This document shows, one piece after another, positions 45,304 to 54,365 of a stretch of 64,000 nt of DNA. The notes under the pieces are model-generated. The model saw only the letters and a program-made list of their open reading frames with translations, made no database searches and was not told the origin of the DNA. The position numbers and the translations under genes were made by a program. Each line of letters starts with the position of its first letter. Position 1 is the stretch's first letter. Source of the DNA: Scytonematopsis contorta HA4267-MV1 (GTDB lineage: Bacteria; Cyanobacteriota; Cyanobacteriia; Cyanobacteriales; Nostocaceae); NCBI GenBank assembly GCA_019359035.1, contig JAHHIC010000074.1, forward strand, positions 248,001 to 312,000, given 5' to 3'.

Positions 45304-46833
45304 ATGATTTCTGAACCCAAAGAAGCAGCTACATATCAAGACAAAAAGAATAAAAAAAAATTTCGCTTTACTAATATTCGTAAATGGTTAATTTTGCTAA
45401 TTACCTTGTTGGTATTAGGTGGAGGAGGTTATACTCTTTACCGTCAGACAGTAGTTTCATCTAGTTCAAGAGGGAAGCGCAGCCGACTAACGACCCCGGT
45501 ATCTAGGCAAAATTTGACAATTACGGTTTCTGCAAATGGAACTGTCCAACCCATGATGTCGGTGAATGTTAGCCCTAAAACATCTGGTGTACTAAAAACT
45601 TTATTCGTTAAAGAAGGGGATGTTGTTAAACAAGGACAAGTACTGGCAAAAATGGATGACTCCAACCTGCAAGGACAATTAATCCAAGCACAAGGACAGT
45701 TAGCACAGGCTGAAGCGAATTTACAAAAATTAATAGCAGGTAATCGTCCCCAAAATATTGCTCAAGCTAAAGCAGAAGTTGCTCAAGCAGAGGCAAATCT
45801 ACAAAAAGTACAAGCAGGTAACCGTCCCCAAGATATTGCTCAAGCAGAAGCGCGGTTGCAAAGTACACAAAGTTTATTGCGTGCTGCCGAAAATACTTTT
45901 CAGCAAAATAATAAGTTATTTCAACAAGGGGCTATTTCTCAAAGAGACTTAGAAAATTCTCGCTCTCAAAGAGATAATGCTCAAGCACAAGTAATAGAAG
46001 CTATGCAAGCTGTCGCGTTACAAAAAGTCGGTTCACGTTTAGAAGATATTAAGCAAGCACAAGCTACGGTACAGCAAAAACAACAAGCTTTATCTTTAGA
46101 AGAAGCTGGTTCCCGTATAGAAGATATTGCTCAAGCTCGTGCTCAAGTAACTACAGCACGGGGAACTCTAAAAACTATCCAAACACAAATTAACGACACA
46201 TTTATTCGCGCTCCTTTTGCTGGTACTGTTACCCGTAAGTATGCTGACCCTGGTGCTTTTGTAACTCCTACTACTGCTGGAAGTGCTGTGTCTTCGGCTA
46301 CTTCATCTTCGATTTTATCCTTAGCTTCAGATAATCAAATTGTCGCAAATGTGGCAGAGAGCAGTATCGCTCAAATGAAATTATCACAAAAAGCCACTAT
46401 TAAAGCCGATGCTTATCAGGGTAAAACTTTTGAAGGGAAAGTAGTACAAATTTCTCCTCAGTCTATAGTCCAACAAAATGTCACTAGTTTTGAAGTGAAA
46501 GTGACAATTGTTTCTGATACAGAAAAACAATTGCGTTCTGGGATGAATGTAAATGTGGATTTTGATGCAGGACAATTACAAAATGTCTTGGTTGTACCGA
46601 CAGTTGGGATAGTTCGGGAAGAGCAGGGTACAGGAGTTTATGTAAAAGGAGAAAAAGGAAGTCCTCCAAACTTTGTGCCAATTACAACTGGTATCACAGT
46701 TGATGACAAAACAGAGGTACGTTCTGGCTTGAAAGGAGACGAACAGATTTTTCTTAGCTTCCCTGATGGAAAAAGACCACGTTCTAGGGTTCAAGGTGCT
46801 CCTAGTATTCCAGGGGTAGGAGGAAGACAGTAA
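45304..46833 (+). CDS. Efflux periplasmic adaptor (MacA/HlyD type), cassette 2
   Basis: The 509-residue protein has an N-terminal anchor (WLILLITLLVLGGGGYTLY, about 28-46) and the lipoyl half VKQGQVLAKMDDSNLQGQL. Its coiled-coil hairpin contains repeated units (QAEANLQKLIAGNRPQNIAQ and QAEANLQKVQAGNRPQDIAQ), an internal duplication. The second lipoyl half IRAPFAGTVTRKYADPGAFV leads to a barrel and a membrane-proximal domain (VVPTVGIVREEQGTGVYV). It is coupled to a permease 49 bases downstream. The coil is more repetitive than in cassette 1, so the two adaptors are not close copies. Confidence 0.92.
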   Translation: MISEPKEAATYQDKKNKKKFRFTNIRKWLILLITLLVLGGGGYTLYRQTVVSSSSRGKRSRLTTPVSRQNLTITVSANGTVQPMMSVNVSPKTSGVLKTLFVKEGDVVKQGQVLAKMDDSNLQGQLIQAQGQLAQAEANLQKLIAGNRPQNIAQAKAEVAQAEANLQKVQAGNRPQDIAQAEARLQSTQSLLRAAENTFQQNNKLFQQGAISQRDLENSRSQRDNAQAQVIEAMQAVALQKVGSRLEDIKQAQATVQQKQQALSLEEAGSRIEDIAQARAQVTTARGTLKTIQTQINDTFIRAPFAGTVTRKYADPGAFVTPTTAGSAVSSATSSSILSLASDNQIVANVAESSIAQMKLSQKATIKADAYQGKTFEGKVVQISPQSIVQQNVTSFEVKVTIVSDTEKQLRSGMNVNVDFDAGQLQNVLVVPTVGIVREEQGTGVYVKGEKGSPPNFVPITTGITVDDKTEVRSGLKGDEQIFLSFPDGKRPRSRVQGAPSIPGVGGRQ

Positions 46834-46882
46834 ACAATTCGCAATTGAAGAGGGAAGAGGGAAGAAAAAAGGGGAGAAAAAT

Positions 46883-48145
46883 ATGCTTGAGAGTGAAAGC
46901 CGCTTTAACAATTCGTTAGCTACCGAAATTTTGACGATGGCTGTCCAGTCTCTCTGGAATAATAAGCTGCGTACGGGGTTAACAATGCTGGGTATGGTTA
47001 TTGGTATTGGCTCTGTGGTTGCTATTACTTCTGTGGGACAGGGAGTACAAAGAGCAACGGAAAAACAAATACAGTCTTTAGGTTCAGATGTATTACTTGT
47101 GTTAGCAGGTGCTTCTACTACTGGGGGTATTAATCAAGGTGGAGGTTCTGCTTCTACTCTCACTTTGCAGGATGCTCAAGCTGTTGCAAAACAAGTAACT
47201 GCTTCGCGAGCGATGACGGCTTTTTTGCAACGCGGTAATATTCAAGTTGTATATGGTGGGCAAAATGTGGCAACTGCGGTGGTGGGAACTGATTTAAATT
47301 ATCCTGATGTCAAAGACTCTTATCCCGAACAAGGACAGTTTTTTACTCAGGAAGATTTAAATAATGCTAAGCCTGTAGCTGTTTTGGGAGTAAAAGTAAA
47401 AGAGCAACTTTTTGGGTCACAACCTGCTATTGGTGAGTATATTCGCGTTCAAAAGTTGCAATTCCGAGTCATTGGAGTTATGCCACCTAAAGGAGCTGTT
47501 GGTAATACTGACCAAGATGACCGGATTTTTATTCCTTTAACTAATATGTCTAGCCGTATTGTCGGCAATAATGCTATTTCAGGTGTTTCTATTTCTGGGT
47601 TTTGGTTAGCAGCAAAAGATAATACTCAATTAGATGCGGCTCAATTTCAGGTGACTAATCTGCTACGTTTACGACACAATATTTATCCGCCACAACGAGA
47701 TGATTTTAGAATTATTAATCAGGTGGATGTGGTTAATGCTTTTACTGGGGTGGTTAGTTTATTTACAGTAATGATAGGAGCTATTGCCGGAATTTCTCTT
47801 CTTGTCGGTGGTATTGGTATTGCGAATATTATGTTGGTTTCGGTTGTTGAACGAACTAGAGAAATTGGTATTCGCAAGGCAATGGGAGCGACTAAAAATG
47901 CTATTCTTAGTCAATTTTTAGCGGAAGCTATTTTGGTTTCTAGTGTGGGGGGAGGTATTGGAATTATCTTTGGTATGGTGATAGCTGTTGGGGCTGCAAA
48001 TTTTATGGTAATTCCTCTTGTTATTTCTCCATTGGCTGTTGTTGCTGGGTTTAGTATTTCTGTTGCAGTAGGGTTAGTTGCTGGTGTTGTTCCTGCTCGT
48101 AATGCTGCTCAACTTGACCCGATTGCGGCTTTAAGGAGTGAGTGA
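46883..48145 (+). CDS. ABC transporter permease, MacB/FtsX type, cassette 2
   Basis: The 420-residue protein has a first span in NKLRTGLTMLGMVIGIGSVV (about 26-45) and a Gly/Ser-rich stretch after QSLGSDVLLVLAGAS. The MacB_PCD periplasmic domain comes next, then the FtsX spans with ISLLVGGIGIANIMLVSVVE and RTREIGIRKAMGATKNAILS. It resembles the full-length MacB membrane domain but, like cassette 1, has no ATPase domain or adjacent ATPase gene. A GACCTAACCCCC hairpin begins four bases after the stop. Substrates of such systems include lipids, peptides and siderophores; none is indicated here. Confidence 0.93.
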   Translation: MLESESRFNNSLATEILTMAVQSLWNNKLRTGLTMLGMVIGIGSVVAITSVGQGVQRATEKQIQSLGSDVLLVLAGASTTGGINQGGGSASTLTLQDAQAVAKQVTASRAMTAFLQRGNIQVVYGGQNVATAVVGTDLNYPDVKDSYPEQGQFFTQEDLNNAKPVAVLGVKVKEQLFGSQPAIGEYIRVQKLQFRVIGVMPPKGAVGNTDQDDRIFIPLTNMSSRIVGNNAISGVSISGFWLAAKDNTQLDAAQFQVTNLLRLRHNIYPPQRDDFRIINQVDVVNAFTGVVSLFTVMIGAIAGISLLVGGIGIANIMLVSVVERTREIGIRKAMGATKNAILSQFLAEAILVSSVGGGIGIIFGMVIAVGAANFMVIPLVISPLAVVAGFSISVAVGLVAGVVPARNAAQLDPIAALRSE

Positions 48146-48149
48146 AAAA

Positions 48150-48190
48150 GACCTAACCCCCCTACCCCCTTCCCTGCGAGGGAAGGGGGG
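48150..48190 (+). terminator. GACCTAACCCCC-type 3'-end hairpin repeat
   Basis: GACCTAACCCCCCTACCCCC is followed by TTCCCT-GCG-AGGGAA within C and G runs, then AATAAAATTT. It begins four bases after the permease stop, in the same orientation to its gene as the copies at 10054 and 12212. Confidence 0.75.
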
Positions 48191-48387
48191 AATAAAATTT
48201 ATTAAGGGTCTAAAAAGTACATTCCTTGTGACAGATACTTCAAGCCCGGATACTCTAGGATTTCTCCGGACATAGCGCAATAGAACTAGGTTCTACTTCG
48301 GCAATATCTCGCAATGCTTTGAGAGGAAAAGGAAGGCAAAAATAAACCTCAAAGTTAAAAGTGAAATTGAGATTTAATAAAACCCAT

Positions 48388-48533
48388 GAACTAAAGTTCG
48401 GGCTAAAAGCTAAAACCCGTTAAAAACGGTTGAAAGGCAATTCCAAATTGTTGAAAATGGTTGGAACCTAGATTTGAGTCCAAATTCAAACCCGTTTTTA
48501 ACGGGTTTCAGCTTTTAGCCCGAACTTTAGTTC
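48388..48533. repeat. Nested-palindrome element, second family, copy B2
   Basis: It has the same order as B1: GAACTAAAGTTC, GGGCTAAAAGCTAAA, AACCCGTTAAAAACGG, a longer spacer (about 65 bases), AACCCGTTTTTAACGGGTTT, CAGCTTTTAGCCC and GAACTTTAGTTC. The spacer differs completely from B1 while the arms are conserved. Confidence 0.88.
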
Positions 48534-48570
48534 AGGGGGTATCTACCATTCCTTGTGACAGGTGTAACTA

Positions 48571-49341
48571 CTACCCCGGAAACTTCCTTTCTCTAACTTC
48601 CCCAGCAAACTCCTGCACAGCATTAACAATCATCTCCCGCAGATTGGTATAAACTTTAGCAAAAGGTGGTTGTTTATCCGAAAGCCCCAACAAGTCAGAA
48701 GTTACCAGAACTTGACCATCACAATGTACTCCTGCTCCTATACCAATGGTAGGAATACTGAGCTTTTTTGTAATTTCTAAAGCCAATTCATTGGGGATGT
48801 GTTCCAGCACTATAGAAAAAACCCCAGCCTGTTCGAGTGCTTGAGCCTCATTTAAAATCCTTTGTGCAGCATCTTCAGTCTTGCCCTGTTTTCGCAAACC
48901 GATTTGATGTACAGACTGCGGTGTCAACCCCACATGACCCATAACCGGAATACCAGCTTGCACCAACCGAGCAATGGTTTCCAACATAGCGGGATATCCA
49001 CCTTCCAACTTCACCGCTTGCGCTCCCGCTTCCTTTAAAGCTCTACCAGCAGAATGTATCGCTTGCTGTGTGCTTTCTTGATACGTCAAAAAAGGTAAAT
49101 CTACCACTACTAGAGCTTGCTTTACCCCACGCCGCACAGCTTTGGCATGATAAAGCATTTCATCTAAAGTTATAGGGAGTGTTGTTTCATACCCTAAAAC
49201 AGCGGCCATAGAGTCACCAACCAGAATTAAATCAACACCAGCAGCGTCAAGTAACTGAGCAATAACATAATCCCAAGCAGTCAAAGCCACAATTTGACGA
49301 CCCTGTTGTTTGTATTGAATTAATTGCTGGGTGGTAGTCAT
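48571..49341 (-). CDS. panB: Ketopantoate hydroxymethyltransferase
   Basis: The 256-residue protein has the PanB TIM-barrel motifs: [38 protein letters not shown] (Mg ligand Asp), [24 protein letters not shown] and the catalytic Glu in [32 protein letters not shown] is the C-terminal signature. It makes ketopantoate from 2-oxoisovalerate and methylene-tetrahydrofolate for coenzyme A synthesis. It lies 12 bases downstream of the propeller protein gene, so the two are probably co-transcribed. Confidence 0.96.
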   Translation of the reverse strand: MTTTQQLIQYKQQGRQIVALTAWDYVIAQLLDAAGVDLILVGDSMAAVLGYETTLPITLDEMLYHAKAVRRGVKQALVVVDLPFLTYQESTQQAIHSAGRALKEAGAQAVKLEGGYPAMLETIARLVQAGIPVMGHVGLTPQSVHQIGLRKQGKTEDAAQRILNEAQALEQAGVFSIVLEHIPNELALEITKKLSIPTIGIGAGVHCDGQVLVTSDLLGLSDKQPPFAKVYTNLREMIVNAVQEFAGEVRERKFPG

Positions 49342-49353
49342 AGAGTTAAAAGT

Positions 49354-50430
49354 TTATTCAACTTCCCGAGTAAAAGCAAAGTGTGGTCTAGCACTGGGCA
49401 TTTTGGGCATTAACCAAGCTAATCCTTCGCTTGTGCCTACCCATAACTTATTACCTACATCCGGAGCTATAGATAAAACGCGACTTGATGGTAAACCTGG
49501 TACTTGGTCTAATAATGCGCCTGTATTTGGATGTAATCTTAGCAAACCATTATTAGTTCCAACCCATACACTTCCATCCTTAGCAAAACTTACAGATGTA
49601 ACATTTTTTCCTCTAAGGGGTGTAACAGACCTTAACACCATACCGGTTTTCGGGTCTATTACTAATAAATTATTCGGCATTCCCGCCCAAATATGTCCTT
49701 GGGGACTAATAGCTAAAGTTTGTACGGTGGTTCCTGGTAAATTATAAATTCGCTTCATTATATTGGCGCTAGCGGTGTTGACGCGAACTAAGCCGTCTAA
49801 AGTCGCCACCCAAAGCTGCCCTTCTGCATCTAATGTTAATGCGTTCGCACTGACCCCTGGTAAATTTTTTAAGGTCGTCATAATTAAACCTTCGTCGGGA
49901 CTAAGCAGTGCTAAACCGCTATCTGTTCCAGCCCACAAATACCCGCGTTTATCTACCAACAAAGATAATACTCGCTTGGAAGGTAAAAATAAATTTTGAG
50001 CAGTTATCTCACTAGTGCGAAGGTCTACCCGCTTTAATCCTTCATAAGTTCCGACCCACAACCTTCCGACTTTATCTTGAGCTAATGCACCAATTGCCAC
50101 ATTGGGTAAACTTACACGGGACAGTACTTTACCTGTTTTCGGGTCAATGCGCGTTAAACCTCTCCAAGAACCGACCCAAAGGTTACCTGTTACATCCCCT
50201 TGCAAAGCCGTGACACGATAATCGACTTCCATATCGCGTTCTCGTAATCTTCGCTCATCAGGTAAAGGCTCTACCCTTGGTGGGGGTGCTGATGCTGGAA
50301 ACGAAGGTTTCAACTCCGACGGGTTAACCTCCAGGATATTTTGGGCTATCGCCATATTCCCCTTTGGCATCCCAGTCAAGGCGAGCATAGAACAAATCAA
50401 TAAATAAGTAAACTTACGCAAGGCTACCAC
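49354..50430 (-). CDS. Secreted regulator-propeller (Reg_prop-like) protein
   Basis: The start is placed at a GTG with AAAGGA upstream, giving 358 residues that open with a basic end and a signal segment (FTYLLICSMLALTGMPKGNM). The ATG at 50499 would prefix repeat-derived residues. After a Pro-rich linker come about seven blades, each with a VWVGT/LWAGT-type core (GNLWVGSWRGLTRIDPKTG, GRLWVGTYEGLKRVDLRT, GYLWAGTDSGLALLSPDE). This resembles the sensor propeller of hybrid two-component systems, but no kinase follows, so it is a stand-alone periplasmic propeller. It precedes panB by 12 bases. Ligand unknown. Confidence 0.85.
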   Translation of the reverse strand: MVALRKFTYLLICSMLALTGMPKGNMAIAQNILEVNPSELKPSFPASAPPPRVEPLPDERRLRERDMEVDYRVTALQGDVTGNLWVGSWRGLTRIDPKTGKVLSRVSLPNVAIGALAQDKVGRLWVGTYEGLKRVDLRTSEITAQNLFLPSKRVLSLLVDKRGYLWAGTDSGLALLSPDEGLIMTTLKNLPGVSANALTLDAEGQLWVATLDGLVRVNTASANIMKRIYNLPGTTVQTLAISPQGHIWAGMPNNLLVIDPKTGMVLRSVTPLRGKNVTSVSFAKDGSVWVGTNNGLLRLHPNTGALLDQVPGLPSSRVLSIAPDVGNKLWVGTSEGLAWLMPKMPSARPHFAFTREVE

Positions 50431-51203
50431 GGTGACTTTTCCTTTGAAGACAAAATTAAGAAGGCACAAGGCAGAAGGCAGATGGCAGAAGGTATGCAAT
50501 ATGGTGGGGTGCTCAGCCCTTGCACACCAGCAATAGACATCTGTACGAGAACTGATTCCTTCTGCCCTTGTACTTCTGCCTTCCCTAAACTCAGTCTTCC
50601 CGTTTTGTTGCTTTTTTTAACTATCTATTTCAGTAAAAGCCGTATCTTTACAAAAATACATAATTATTACACACCAAATATCAAGGTTTTCTGACATAAA
50701 GTGGAAAAATTTGTGAAATAAGAAAAACAAATCAAAAACTTTGGAACTTTAGGAAAATAACTTATGCAATTGTTGATATATTGTGTAACATGATGCAAAT
50801 TCGGTCGTGTGCAATTTTTGTCTTTCGCTCAGCAATTACCAGCAGTTGACCTAGTTGGAGGGACAATCTCTATATGCCTCAACAGCAAAGGCAAAGTTGA
50901 AAAAGTTGAAAGAAGGGGATAAGTAAAGAATTTACATCAGTTGGGCTGTGAAAAAATAAAAGCGCACATGACGTGCGCTGAAGAACTACATAGAAAGTCC
51001 TCACGAGCGTGCAGGCTCGGCAGAGGTCTACTATCGTTATAAGCACAGAAACCAAGCGAGCGCAAGTTTTGCTATGGGAAAACACCAACGAAATTTTTTC
51101 TTATCTAGCCCCTGCGAATGTGAAGAAGCAGGTAGGGGTAGCGATAAGTTGCACCGAAATATGAGTTGCAACTGCATAGAGTTGACTTCTTGGAAGGTAA
51201 ATC
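50431..51203. promoter_or_regulatory. rbcL upstream region with leader hairpins
   Basis: This 773-base divergent region precedes the Rubisco operon. At 50961-50979 AGCGCAC-ATGAC-GTGCGCT is a perfect 7-bp hairpin. At 50999-51026 CCTC..GAGC-GTGCAG-GCTC..GAGG forms a nested one. Both would lie in a long rbcL leader if transcription starts several hundred bases upstream, as known for Anabaena. A repeat-like GGCAGAAGGCAGATGGCAGA tract is at 50464-50490. I could not place a convincing NtcA or RbcR site. Confidence 0.5.
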
Positions 51204-52634
51204 ATGTCTTACGCGCAAACGAGAACCCAGAGTAAATCAGGTTATCAGGCAGGGGTAAAAGATTACAGACTGACGTATTACACCCCAGATTACACACCTA
51301 AAGATACAGACCTTCTTGCTTGTTTCCGTGTCACACCTCAACCTGGCGTTCCTCCCGAAGAAGCTGGTGCAGCAGTAGCGGCTGAGTCTTCTACCGGTAC
51401 TTGGACAACTGTATGGACTGACTTGCTTACCGACCTCGACCGTTACAAAGGCCGTTGTTACGATATTGAAGCAGTACCTGGTGAAGATAATCAATATTTT
51501 TGTTTCATAGCCTATCCTTTAGACTTGTTTGAAGAAGGCTCTGTAACCAATATGTTGACCTCGATTGTAGGTAACGTATTTGGTTTTAAAGCTCTGAAAG
51601 GTTTGCGTTTGGAAGACTTACGGATTCCTGTTGCTTATCTAAAAACATTCCAAGGACCTCCTCACGGTATCCAAGTAGAACGTGACAAATTAAATAAATA
51701 TGGTCGTCCTTTGTTGGGTTGTACCATTAAGCCCAAACTAGGCTTGTCCGCAAAGAACTACGGACGTGCTGTATACGAATGCCTACGTGGTGGTTTGGAC
51801 TTCACTAAAGACGACGAAAACATTAACTCTCAACCCTTTATGCGTTGGAGAGACCGCTTCCTTTTTGTACAAGAAGCGATTACAAAATCCCAAGCGGAAA
51901 CAGGAGAAATCAAAGGTCACTACTTAAACGTGACAGCTCCTACCAACGAAGAAATGATGAAACGGGCACAATTTGCCAAAGAAATCGGCACCCCCATCAT
52001 CATGCACGATTACTTAACAGGTGGTTTTACAGCTAACACCAGCTTGGCTAAGTTCTGTCGTGATAACGGTTTGTTGCTCCACATTCACCGTGCGATGCAC
52101 GCTGTAATTGACCGTCAAAGAAACCACGGTATCCACTTCCGTGTACTAGCTAAGTGTTTACGTATGTCTGGTGGTGACCACTTACACTCCGGTACAGTTG
52201 TAGGTAAACTAGAAGGCGAACGCGGAATTACAATGGGCTTCGTCGATTTGATGCGCGAAAACTACGTAGAGCAAGACCGTTCACGTGGTATCTTCTTTAC
52301 CCAAGATTGGGCTTCGATGCCTGGAGTAATGCCAGTAGCTTCTGGTGGTATCCACGTATGGCACATGCCAGCATTGGTAGAAATCTTTGGTGATGACTCC
52401 TGCTTACAGTTCGGTGGTGGTACTCTTGGTCACCCTTGGGGTAACGCACCAGGTGCAACCGCTAACCGGGTTGCTTTGGAAGCTTGTATCCAAGCTCGTA
52501 ACGAAGGTCGTGACCTAGCTCGTGAAGGTAACGATGTTATCCGTGAAGCAACCAAGTGGTCTCCTGAATTAGCTGTTGCTTGTGAACTCTGGAAAGAAAT
52601 CAAGTTCGAGTTCAAAGCTGTTGACACTCTGTAA
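51204..52634 (+). CDS. rbcL: Rubisco large subunit (form IB)
   Basis: The 476-residue length is normal for form I. The start [20 protein letters not shown] has GGAAGG ten bases upstream. The carbamylated K202 lies in [10 protein letters not shown], with the neighbouring Asp and Glu as Mg ligands. Other active-site signatures include [46 protein letters not shown] and [13 protein letters not shown]. With RbcS it forms the L8S8 enzyme in carboxysomes. It is followed by rbcX and rbcS in the usual cyanobacterial order, with a 178-base spacer containing TTTTGAG repeats. Confidence 0.99.
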   Translation: MSYAQTRTQSKSGYQAGVKDYRLTYYTPDYTPKDTDLLACFRVTPQPGVPPEEAGAAVAAESSTGTWTTVWTDLLTDLDRYKGRCYDIEAVPGEDNQYFCFIAYPLDLFEEGSVTNMLTSIVGNVFGFKALKGLRLEDLRIPVAYLKTFQGPPHGIQVERDKLNKYGRPLLGCTIKPKLGLSAKNYGRAVYECLRGGLDFTKDDENINSQPFMRWRDRFLFVQEAITKSQAETGEIKGHYLNVTAPTNEEMMKRAQFAKEIGTPIIMHDYLTGGFTANTSLAKFCRDNGLLLHIHRAMHAVIDRQRNHGIHFRVLAKCLRMSGGDHLHSGTVVGKLEGERGITMGFVDLMRENYVEQDRSRGIFFTQDWASMPGVMPVASGGIHVWHMPALVEIFGDDSCLQFGGGTLGHPWGNAPGATANRVALEACIQARNEGRDLAREGNDVIREATKWSPELAVACELWKEIKFEFKAVDTL

Positions 52635-52812
52635 TTGGTTTTGAATTTTGAGTTTTGAGTTTTAAGTTTTGAGTTTCTAGTTTGTATAGCTCATCACTTA
52701 GAACTCATAGCTCATCCTTAATAGTGCCCGGTTTTGGATTTTGAGTTTAGAATCTCTTTAATTCATGACTCATAACTCATAACTCATAACTATTAAAGGC
52801 TGGGTCAATTAA
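52635..52812. repeat. Short tandem repeats in the rbcL-rbcX spacer
   Basis: TTTTGAGTTTTGAGTTTTAAG and ACTCATAACTCATAACTCAT are heptanucleotide-type tandem repeats of the class described in heterocystous cyanobacteria. They fill most of the spacer. Confidence 0.85.
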
Positions 52813-53223
52813 ATGGATATAAAGAAAATTGCTAAGGACACAGCTAAGACGCTTTCCAGCTACCTGACATATCAGGCAGTGACGACTGTTTTGAATCAAT
52901 TAAATGAAACCAATCCTCCCTTAGCATTTTGGTTTCAGCGTTTTTCGGGGACTGACAAAATTCAGGATGGAGAACTCTATATTGAAATGTTATTCCAGGA
53001 AAAGCCAGATTTGGCATTGCGGGTAATGAGTGTTAGGGAACACATAGCGGAGGAAGTAAGCGAATATTTACCTGAAATGGTAAGGTCTTACATCCAGCAA
53101 GCCAATATTCAACATCGTCGTCAGCATTTTGAGCGCCTTACGCAATTGGAATCATCTACACCCAGTTCAAATACAGAGCAACAAGCTAATCCTGATTCTA
53201 ATAACGAACAGCTAAATAGCTAA
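52813..53223 (+). CDS. rbcX: Rubisco assembly chaperone RbcX
   Basis: The 136-residue protein is all-helical, with the RbcX signatures DTAKTLSSYLTYQAVTTVLN, QLNETNPPLAFWFQRFSG and YIEMLFQEKPDLALRVMSVR, then HIAEEVSEYLPEMV. The dimer clamps the C-terminal EIKFEF-type peptide of RbcL during L8 core assembly. That peptide is present at the end of rbcL ([13 protein letters not shown]). The last residues (LNS) and the stop derive from an 8-base TAAATAGC repeat that continues into the spacer, and the C-terminal 35 residues are low-complexity. Confidence 0.97.
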   Translation: MDIKKIAKDTAKTLSSYLTYQAVTTVLNQLNETNPPLAFWFQRFSGTDKIQDGELYIEMLFQEKPDLALRVMSVREHIAEEVSEYLPEMVRSYIQQANIQHRRQHFERLTQLESSTPSSNTEQQANPDSNNEQLNS

Positions 53224-53281
53224 ATAGCTAAATAGCTTTATTAATTTCCTAGTCCACCATTCGCAACATACCCAAGAAGTC

Positions 53282-53626
53282 ATGCAAACTTTACCAAAAG
53301 AGCGTCGTTACGAAACCCTTTCATACCTTCCTCCTCTTTCGGACGCTCAAATTGCTAAGCAAGTTCAGTACATCATCAATCAAGGTTATATTCCAGCGAT
53401 TGAATTTAACGAAACCTCTGAACCAACAGAGTGCTTTTGGACAATGTGGAAATTACCTTTGTTCGGAGCAAGAAGCACTCAAGAAGTGTTAGCTGAAGTA
53501 CAAGGTTGTCGTCAACAATATCCTAGCTGCTACATCCGTGTTGTAGGTTTTGATAACGTTAAGCAGTGCCAAGTTCTCAGCTTTATCGTTCACAAACCCG
53601 GTCAAAGTGGTGGTTACAGATACTAA
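53282..53626 (+). CDS. rbcS: Rubisco small subunit
   Basis: The 114-residue protein is typical of cyanobacterial Rbc[58 protein letters not shown] and [20 protein letters not shown]. It caps the L8 core. A strong terminator follows 70 bases downstream and closes the rbcLXS operon. Confidence 0.98.
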   Translation: MQTLPKERRYETLSYLPPLSDAQIAKQVQYIINQGYIPAIEFNETSEPTECFWTMWKLPLFGARSTQEVLAEVQGCRQQYPSCYIRVVGFDNVKQCQVLSFIVHKPGQSGGYRY

Positions 53627-53696
53627 AATGACAACATTTTAGGTCTGGTTAAGCAAGAAGTTGGGAATTAAAATTTAATTTTTTGACTCCCTTGAT

Positions 53697-53733
53697 AGGA
53701 GAGGTGGAATATTCTACCTCTCCTCGTTCTTTT
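53697..53733 (+). terminator. Terminator of the rbcLXS operon
   Basis: AGGAGAGGTGGAAT pairs with ATTCTACCTCTCCT (one mismatch) and is followed by CGTTCTTTT. Confidence 0.9.
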
Positions 53734-53747
53734 ATAAGCAACAATAT

Positions 53748-54344
53748 ATGAAACAAATAAGGATTTGCTTTTTAGGAGAATCATTTGTTAATGGTACTGG
53801 AGACCCAGAATGTCTAGGTTGGACTGGTAGAATTTGCGTTGATGCCAACAAAAAAGGTGCTGACATTACGTATTACAATTTAGGAATTAGAAGGGAAACC
53901 AGCACTCAATTAAAACAACGTTGGTTACAAGAAGTATCCCTTCGTTTACCAAAGGAATACGACGGGAGAGTGGTTTTTTCTTTTGGCGCTAATGATACTG
54001 TAGAGGAGAACGGAAAAACTCGCGTGAGTTTATCTGAATCGGTAGTTAACATCCGTGAAATTTTGACTCAAGTAAAAGAATTGTATCCAGTATTAATGGT
54101 TAGTCCACCACCAATGCTTGATAAAGAACAAAATTTAAGAATTGCCAATCTAGGTAAACAGTTTTCGATAATTTGTCAAGAGTTAGATATACCTTTTTTA
54201 AATGTATTTCCCATATTAGAAAAATCTGATATTTGGATGGAAGAAATTATTGATTATGACGGTGCTCATCCCAGAGCAAAAGGTTACCAAATATTTGCGG
54301 AAATAGTGCAAAGTTGGCACGGTTGGTTAAACTGGTTTTCTTAG
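53748..54344 (+). CDS. GDSL/SGNH-family hydrolase
   Basis: The 198-residue protein has no signal peptide. Block I is FLGESFVNGTGD (nucleophile Ser in GES rather than GDS). Block III is VFSFGANDT (GxND), and block V is DYDGAHPRAKGYQIFA (DxxH). All catalytic residues of an SGNH esterase/lipase are therefore present. It lies between the rbcS terminator and the array before rca, and its link to carbon fixation is probably only positional. Substrate unknown. Confidence 0.88.
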   Translation: MKQIRICFLGESFVNGTGDPECLGWTGRICVDANKKGADITYYNLGIRRETSTQLKQRWLQEVSLRLPKEYDGRVVFSFGANDTVEENGKTRVSLSESVVNIREILTQVKELYPVLMVSPPPMLDKEQNLRIANLGKQFSIICQELDIPFLNVFPILEKSDIWMEEIIDYDGAHPRAKGYQIFAEIVQSWHGWLNWFS

Positions 54345-54365
54345 AACATGTTTTTTGTGCTTCCC

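Larger units (their letters stand above)
48146..48570. other. 425-bp convergent spacer filled with hairpin repeats
   Basis: The spacer holds the 3'-end repeat at 48150-48190 and the nested palindrome B2 at 48388-48533. A direct repeat, ATTCCTTGTGACAGAT at about 48221 and ATTCCTTGTGACAGGT at about 48549, brackets B2. No gene is seen. Confidence 0.7.
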
